A stretch of DNA of 64,000 nucleotides from Rhexocercosporidium sp. MPI-PUGE-AT-0058 (taxonomy: Eukaryota; Ascomycota; Leotiomycetes; Helotiales), in NCBI GenBank assembly GCA_020746875.1, contig JAGTJL010000013.1, forward strand, positions 1,116,001 to 1,180,000, read 5' to 3'. How positions within the stretch are numbered: position 1 is the stretch's first letter; the number at the start of each line of letters is the position of its first letter. Positions 57,716 to 64,000 of this stretch are shown piece after piece. The notes below the pieces were generated by a model that was not told the origin of the DNA, ran no database searches, and saw nothing but the letters and a program-made list of their open reading frames with translations. The position numbers were made by a program, and so were the translations under genes.

Positions 57716-59933
57716 ATGAGGTTCACACTTGCTTTCGTACTTCCACTGTTCGCTTTTGGTGTGATTGGCGGTCCATTGGGAAGACATGCCCGTGTCGTAG
57801 ATTCAAAAACGGCATCTAACACAACATACGACTTCGTCGTTGTTGGTGCTGGAATTGGGGGGCTGACTGTAGCAGATCGCCTTACTGAGGATCCGAATAG
57901 TAAGTTCTTCCATCCTACTGAGAGCTCGTCTCCATATTGATCACTTCAGCATCCGTCTTGGTCATTGAATACGGAGCGTTTGATCGAGGAGAAGATTCAG
58001 TTGTAGTGCCGGGATCGTATTTCCCAGTTCCGTATTTCTGGCCAAACATCTTCAGTACTCCTCAGGTGAAACACCTCAATTCTTACGCTTTCCCTTGAAC
58101 AAGCCCAACATTTCTTTTGCTGATCGCTGTGTAGCGTGGACTCAACAACGGTACTTACTTCGTCCCTATGGGCCGAGTAGTCGGAGGTGGATCTACAATC
58201 AATGCAATGTTTTTCCTTCGATGTCCAGCCGTGGATTACGACTCCTGGGAAGAACTTGGGAACCGTGGTTGGGGATGGGAAGGTCTTCTCCCCTATTTTA
58301 AGAAGGTCGGTGTTCATACATTCGTTCGGAGAAGACACGAGCTGATATTCTTCAGAGTGAAACTTTTGGAAGACCAGAAGCATCATTCGCCAAGAAGTAC
58401 AACGTTACTTGGGACGATTCTGTGCACGGGTTCAAAGGGCCTGTACAGGCTACTTACTCGCCATATGACTACCAATCAAGTGGTAAATTCCCAAACATAA
58501 CCTTCGGATTAGCGTGCTAACGGCCATCTTAGCGAACTTTTGGCACGCCGCCACAGGCATGGGAATAGCTCCTCGCAAGGACCCAAATGCAGGTGATGCC
58601 ACAGGCCTTTTCTGGCTTTTGAGAGCTTTGGACCCGGTGACCAGAATGAGATCGTATGCTCGAACAGTCCATTACGAAAGAGTCAAGAGCTCACGGCCTA
58701 ATTATCATTTGCTACCAGAGCATGCCGTAAGCAAGATCATATTCAAAGACAAGAGGGCTATCGGTGTTGAATTTATCTCTCCCGGAACTGCGGAAGTCCT
58801 GACAGCGAAAGCAACTAAGGAGGTTGTCATGGCTGCAGGTGCTGTTCATTCGCCACAGATTCTTCAACTTTCTGGAGTTGGATCGAAAGCTTTATTGCAG
58901 AAGTTTGGTATCGAAGTCGTGGTTGACCTGCCAGGTGTTGGGCAGAACTTTCAAGATCACCTCGATCTGAAAGTTGATTATTCATGTGAGAGATTTCTCT
59001 TTCGTCGACTCACCGAAGTCCGTGACTTTCCGTCCTGGCATATTGACTAACGTACATTTCCAGTCACATCAAACATCAAGCCAAATGCCGATTCCTTGAA
59101 CACAAACGCCACATACGACGCAGAACAAAGAGCTCTTTATGATTCATCCCGTCAAGGGGCATACACTCTCATCCGAGGCACCGGAAACAACATCGCCCTT
59201 CTCCCACTCAAAAACACCACCTCAAAATGGAAATCAATAATCGACCTCGCCAAATCCCAAGACCCCGCTTCGCTCCTTCCACTGAATACCCACCCATCCG
59301 TCATCAAAGGCTACGCCGCTCAACGAGAAATGCTAGTCAAGCATTACGCCTCTTCTAAGACCGCCATTGGGAGTCTGAGCTGGAACACAGGAACACAGAC
59401 AACAGTTTACATGATCAAACCACTCAGTCGCGGTTCCATCACAATCAACTCCACAAGCATACTCGACAGCCCCCTCATCGACTTCGGCGCGCTCACAGAC
59501 CCAACCGATATTGAACTAGTCCTGTCACTCTTCCTGAAGAACCGACAGATCATGGCACAGCCCTCCATGCAAGCTCTCGGCCCAACCGAAATCAGCCCCG
59601 GCGCGAACATCACCAGCGACGAGGACTTGAAAGCTAAGTTCCGAGCACTGATCCAACCTTCCAATGCACATGAATGCTGCACACTCCCAATGATGAAATT
59701 GGAACTCGGTGGTGTCGTTGATGACCAGTTGAGAGTTTATGGTGTCGAGGGACTGAGTGTAGCAGATGCTAGCTTCATGCCCATTACGCCCGCGAGTGCT
59801 CCGTCGGCTACGATTTATGCTGCTGGCGAAAAGGTGAGTTGGTTTGAAAGGTTTGTTGTTTGAAGCTGATTGTGTCTAGGCTGCGGATCTGATTAAGAGG
59901 CGACATGGTCTCCCGCCGTTTGATCGTGACTAA
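57716..59933 (+). CDS. Secreted GMC (glucose-methanol-choline) oxidoreductase
   Basis: Exons 57716-57899, 57950-58065, 58135-58305, 58356-58482, 58533-58985, 59064-59833 and 59880-59933 give 624 aa with consistent phases; the introns are 46-78 bp. A signal peptide (MRFTLAFVLPLFAFGVIG) is followed by the FAD-binding Rossmann motif VVVGAGIGGLTVADRL (residues 41-56), the GMC signature region GRVVGGGSTINAMFFLRC and the second signature AGAVHSPQILQLSGVG. Such enzymes oxidise alcohols, sugars or aryl alcohols with O2 or another acceptor, often outside the cell. The active-site segment has HECCTLPM, supplying the first catalytic His. The usual second His/Asn, expected just before the ATVYA-like block, appears as Ala (PASAPSATIYAAGEKAADLI). 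Normal length. Its neighbour is a broken MFS transporter. Confidence 0.9.
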
Positions 59934-60062
59934 TGACAATGATGAATGCTGTGGTATAGAAATCTCAAGCAAGGTAGGAGTAATTGTTGTCATTTTCAGC
60001 TATGGGCCTGCAACAAATATAATCCTCAGAAAAGCCACCAGAACTCGAGGCTTCATAGCCAT

Positions 60063-61548
60063 CTACATGTAATCAGTATCATAGTCAAAAATATTTCCAA
60101 CACCCTCACCTTGTGGCTTCCTCTTGAACAAAACTCCTACTTTTTTCATCCATCCCCTAACTTTAGACTTCTCATCGAGGTGGGTTCGTATGAACCCCGG
60201 CGGGGGATGAGGCGGAGGAAGAGGCGGGGGACCTCCTTGTGCAACGTATGACAGTTCAGGCATGGGCCACAGATGCATCGAAATCGCAACTCCTTGCCGT
60301 ACCACCGTCTCCCACACCTGGGGAAGAATGATCTCACCACTGGAACCTATCAGATTGTAACGACCTCGCTGGACATGTGGTCCGATGCGATCGACGTGCA
60401 AGAATGCTTGCTTGATCAGTTCTTCTATCCCCTATATTGCGGTCAGCCAAGTTGTGAAAGTTTTCTCAGAGAAAATTACCGCCCAAGTGGCACGGAGGGT
60501 AAATGGGAAAGAGAACTTTCTCCCCACGGCGTCTTTGAATTTGATGGGATCTTTTTGATCTTTGCTGGGGTTGCCAGTTTGGCTGAGAAATAACTCCAGT
60601 TGACTGAGGAGCTTTACGCCATCAGTGATTACCCCCCTTGTGCTGAATGGTACTGGCATTCAGGGGGGTCACTTCATAATCCTCGTGGGGTCTGCTTGCT
60701 GGTCGGACGGTAGGCAGTGATGTTACATCGTGCTTAGCTATGTACTCATTTAATGAAGTGGCATACTCTGAACGAAGTTCGAAACTCGGCTCTTCTACCA
60801 CTGACTCAGACGTACTCTTCGGCATTCGAGATATTGCTGGCTGGTCCCTAATGGGCTCGACATTTCTACTGGCCGTGATAGGTACTTCTGCGGCACTCTC
60901 CTCTACACTGATCTCGCAAATAGAGTCAACCTCAGTCAAATGGGTTTTTATAAACAGATTCTGGTTGTGGTACCCGAGCTACGTAGCTTGGAGGAGGGGG
61001 AAGTAATGGAGGCTCCACAGGCTTATCTTGGAATTGAGCGACATGATCCGGCATGATTCCGTGACTATCATGAACCTGTCAGCTTGTTCCACCCGACAAT
61101 ATGTTATGCTTTGAGCAACAAACAATTGAGCAGTCACCAGCAAGAAATTGATATTCGCCAACCGCAAATGCAAAGCATCTCGCAACGACTTCAACTCGTC
61201 CTTCTTAAACAACACCCATCCCATTTTCTGCCAGCTATCCGACATTGCTGTTCCAGAACCAGAACCCGACAACCGCCGACGATACTTCTGTGTCTTAGCC
61301 AAGAGATCCCCAATGAGCGTAGTGGAAGAGAGGATGATATGTGCTGCCGCATTGATAGTTGCTCGACTCAACGTCCTACTCGGCTACATGTGCCCGACTT
61401 GGAGGAATGTCTGCTGCAACGAGGCTAGCTCTACGATAGCCTCCTAGTATTCGACACATGCTTCCTAGGTTTCGGATACGGCTCTGGTGAGTCCATAACT
61501 CAAATTGGCACCTGCGATGAAGTCTCCTAGGCTATATCCAAATGGCAA
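60063..61548 (-). pseudogene. ULD-domain fungal protein pseudogene (three nonsense codons, start lost)
   Basis: The family has a helical N-terminal domain like that of fungal STAND-type proteins and a ubiquitin-like domain (ULD). The N-terminus reads PFGYSLGDFIAGANL, but the expected start codon is TTG (61546-61548). In the same frame, TAG stops follow at 61465-61467, 61444-61446 and 61384-61386. The reading continues as TLSRATINAAAHIILSS, then KMGWVLFKKDELKSLRDALH. After a Pro-rich linker (KPVEPPLLPPPPSYVARVP) whose splicing I could not resolve, the ULD follows: IKFKDAVGRKFSFPF, a 48-bp intron (60433-60480), then FLHVDRIGPHVQRGRYNLIG and ILPQVWETVVRQGVAISMHL. The ULD part is intact to the stop at 60063. 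Each TAG fits a former CAG. Confidence 0.75.
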
Positions 61549-62546
61549 TCTGAGGGTTTGTAGAGAAGAGAAACTTTACACATGGAAGAGCGTTTAGAGG
61601 TATAGATGTTTTGATCATGGCTCGCGATGAGACGTTGCACAGCCTCAATCATCACTTATTGGTCGGTGTGGTATACCTTAGAAATGAAAGCCTTGATATG
61701 CAAGCTACTCTACTGAACACGTATCGGAGCCTCGCCCTACCAGGATGACTGGCTATGTAATTGGCCACTAGAAGTGGGTGGTTGTCCCCCGTCTTCCATA
61801 TGCCTACCCCGCTCGCTCTGCCTCACATGAAGCCGACGACAATACTAGGTATTTCCCAAATGCAGGCTAACCCAAGAAGATCTTCGGGAGTAATCACTCG
61901 CATCTTTTAAGACTATGGTATCACTGATCAGGAGCCTCCGGGTTTAAAGCTCTAACCCCTTCGCCATCATTGAAGAAGTTGCGGAAGATGGATGCCCATC
62001 CACTCTATCCATCCTGTGCAAATTCAAAATTTGGCGTCGCCATCGTCGTCAGGAGAGTTGTACCTTTCGGCATGTATAAATGCTGTGTTTTTACTGAGCA
62101 GTTGTCTCCGTTAGATCATGTCACTTGAGAAGAAATACTCGGTGCTGAGATCTGATCGTCTGATTGAGGATATCCCCAAGACTGCTGCGATGTCCATGTT
62201 TTGGGGAAATGTGTCTCTTCCTCTCCCTCGACTGATTCTAGACCGAATAGGCCAGCTTGTACCAGTTCGTCGTGATGATCCAATCACATAGGTAACTTCG
62301 AACAACACAAAGCCTCAGATCTCAGCCCATGTATTAGGTGACTTTCTTCTATTTGGCTAATACGCAGCTAAGGGCCTCGGGAGCGCTTTTTCACTGGAAT
62401 GCCTACCAGGTGCTACAATCTAGCAGAAAGAAAAGTAGTGAACATGAACATGCGATAAAGCTCAACGATGTCTTACGTATAATAGGTGGCCTGCTCCGAG
62501 CAAAGCAGTCCTTTTTCTCTCTTTTAGCCATCACCAAGCTTATCAA
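61549..62546. other. Intergenic, no supported gene
   Basis: Upstream of the ULD pseudogene and downstream of the KMT6 gene. Small open frames without features; the plus-strand frame at 62338-62832 is an antisense shadow of the KMT6 tail. Confidence 0.45.
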
Positions 62547-64000
62547 TCACCGCGAATACCTGGCCGGTCTATTTATCTTCCGCCGCCTTGGGCGCTCGCT
62601 AGTATTGTCATCTCCCTTATCATCTTCCTCCTCCTGCTCTTCATCAACAAGAGGTCCCATCGGCGCAGCAGTCTTCCGCATCTTACTACCAGGTCCTTTC
62701 TTATCCCCAGATTTTGCGCCACCGCGAATAGCATTTATCTTATCTCTTGTGCCTCTCTTCCGCTGGTCCATACCATCCAACGCATCTAACGCCTCTTCTC
62801 CTTCCAAAACACCTCTCTTACTCCCAACATGAGCCTTAGGCAAAGTTTTGTTCAGCCCTTGCTTCTCGGCGAACTTCTTGCCGTAATTGAAGAGAAGCTC
62901 CTCGCCTACGTCGATGTCTCGTAGAGCAATGAATTTAATCCTATGCTCGCCATTTACGAGGACAATCTTAGCTTCGCAATTGAGCCCGTCAGCGGCACTG
63001 CCACTGTGGTTGATAAAGCGTGTCTTGTTGCCCAGTCTAGCAGCGTCGATAACGCGATCTTGATTTAGGTCGAAGAGGAAGGAGAGGAATTTGCGGTCAT
63101 AGACTATGCCTCTGCGGTCGGCTTCTTCGGAAGATATATTCTACAGACAATTAGCAGAACGTTAAGTGCAGACTGATTAAGTCTTGACGTACCTCGCCAG
63201 CATACTCGCTCAGGAAATCGCCTTTTTTAACGGCTTCTGCAAGGTATAGTCCGAAGCCCACGAGCTGACTCTCTCCCATTACCATGGCTTTGGAAACGCC
63301 TCGCTGTAAATAGACGTTCTGGCAGCCTGTTGTGAAGAGTTCGTCGTCGTACTTATTAACCGGGTTAATACGAGCTAGTGCTCCGCAAGTGCCGCATTCA
63401 GGACCGCATTCTCTATTCATTTGAATGCAGATGCAGGTCTCTGTTGTACAAGATAGACCACATGAAGTGCAAGCGCAGCCAGTAAACCTTCTCGGACAGT
63501 CATCGGAGCAGCCGCAGAAGCTCTCACACAATATATTCGACGTAGCACAAGGACAAGAATCGCCTTTGCCGTCCGGTCGAGCAAGACAGGGTCCTGGATG
63601 GCCACACTATTTGGAAGCGGTCAGAAAGCGTGTTCAAGGAAAATTGTGGCAGTAACTTACAGCAATCGCCTGTCCTCTTTCTTGATGCAAATGTGCAGTA
63701 GTCGATTCATTCAGGTCTCCTTTGATAGTCTTCTTCTTGTTGTCGTACCATTCGGGTTTCTTAGCCCGTGCGTTCGGAACTTCCTCTACTTCTTCCTCGT
63801 GACGTTCGCTCTCATAGCGCTGAATCTCGGCATAAACAGTCCAGCAAGGAACATCTAGTGCGAACGCTATATAGCAAGATCGGTAGTTTGGGTGCCTGTA
63901 CGTTGTGATCATCTGCGGGAGGACCGCCAAGTGCTCTTCATCAAATTCATAGTCCAACTCCGAGAAATCGATTGCCATGTAACATTCGTCCGAACAGGAT
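62547..64000 (-). CDS. KMT6: Polycomb H3K27 methyltransferase KMT6/EZH2, C-terminal part (partial)
   Basis: Truncated by the window edge; the N-terminus lies beyond 64000. Visible exons are 64000-63661, 63606-63193 and 63140-62547, with introns of 54 bp (GTAAGT..AAATAG) and 52 bp (GTACGT..CTGTAG). The pre-CXC part reads [14 protein letters not shown]. The Cys-rich CXC domain follows ([20 protein letters not shown], then [19 protein letters not shown]). The SET domain has [26 protein letters not shown] sequence, [20 protein letters not shown], the cofactor motif RFINHS, and [10 protein letters not shown] basic, low-complexity tail of about 100 residues ends at 62547. In Polycomb repressive complex 2 this enzyme trimethylates histone H3 Lys27 and silences genes, often in subtelomeric or effector-rich regions. 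CXC plus SET order and spacing make the assignment firm. Confidence 0.93.

Noticed and set aside
1..64000. CRISPR arrays, bacterial operons, riboswitches or a self-contained defence system
   Set aside because: The window is eukaryotic by its introns and gene families; no regularly spaced repeats or such gene sets are present.

Overview
The window looks like nuclear DNA of a filamentous ascomycete (Pezizomycotina). Most introns are 45-90 bp with GT..AG ends and CTAAC/CTGAC-like branch sites. The proteins are typical of moulds: Zn2Cys6 and C2H2 factors, a DUF7702 membrane protein, a fungal S41 protease, a GMC oxidoreductase, a 2EXR protein and a ULD-domain protein. Transposons have decayed by C-to-T and G-to-A changes, as expected from repeat-induced point mutation (RIP). 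A leotiomycete is plausible, but the sequence alone does not prove it.

Layout. 1-7.2 kb: a single-pass membrane protein (minus strand), a 2EXR pseudogene with four nonsense codons (minus) and an NTF2-like protein (plus). 8.1-22.0 kb: a very AT-rich transposon block. It holds a PiggyBac-like element split by a complete Ty3/Gypsy retrotransposon with integrase GPY/F module and chromodomain, a 433-bp MITE, an unidentified relic, a second PiggyBac-like element and a Tc1/mariner transposase relic. 24.0-25.9 kb: a decayed pogo/Fot1 element with intact GC-rich ends. 26.6-29.2 kb: a poorly resolved minus-strand coding region.

30.2-64.0 kb is gene-bearing. In order: a six-exon conserved fungal protein (minus), a DUF7702 membrane protein (minus), a Zn2Cys6 regulator (plus), a second MITE, an S41-family secreted protease whose C-terminal anchor is out of frame (plus), a small membrane-anchored protein (minus), a C2H2 factor (minus), a ten-exon secreted cysteine-repeat protein (minus), a 470-aa conserved unknown (plus), an MFS transporter pseudogene (plus), a secreted GMC oxidoreductase (plus), a ULD-domain pseudogene (minus), and the C-terminal part of the Polycomb H3K27 methyltransferase KMT6/EZH2 (minus), which runs off the right edge.

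I see no convincing operon-like or novel defence system. The notable biology is (i) nested transposons with a positional mutation pattern, (ii) host-gene pseudogenes whose stop codons are all C-to-T compatible, and (iii) several splice or frame anomalies that can be tested with RNA. Gene models were spliced by eye. Exon phases were checked to be consistent, but nothing was confirmed by expression data or database search.
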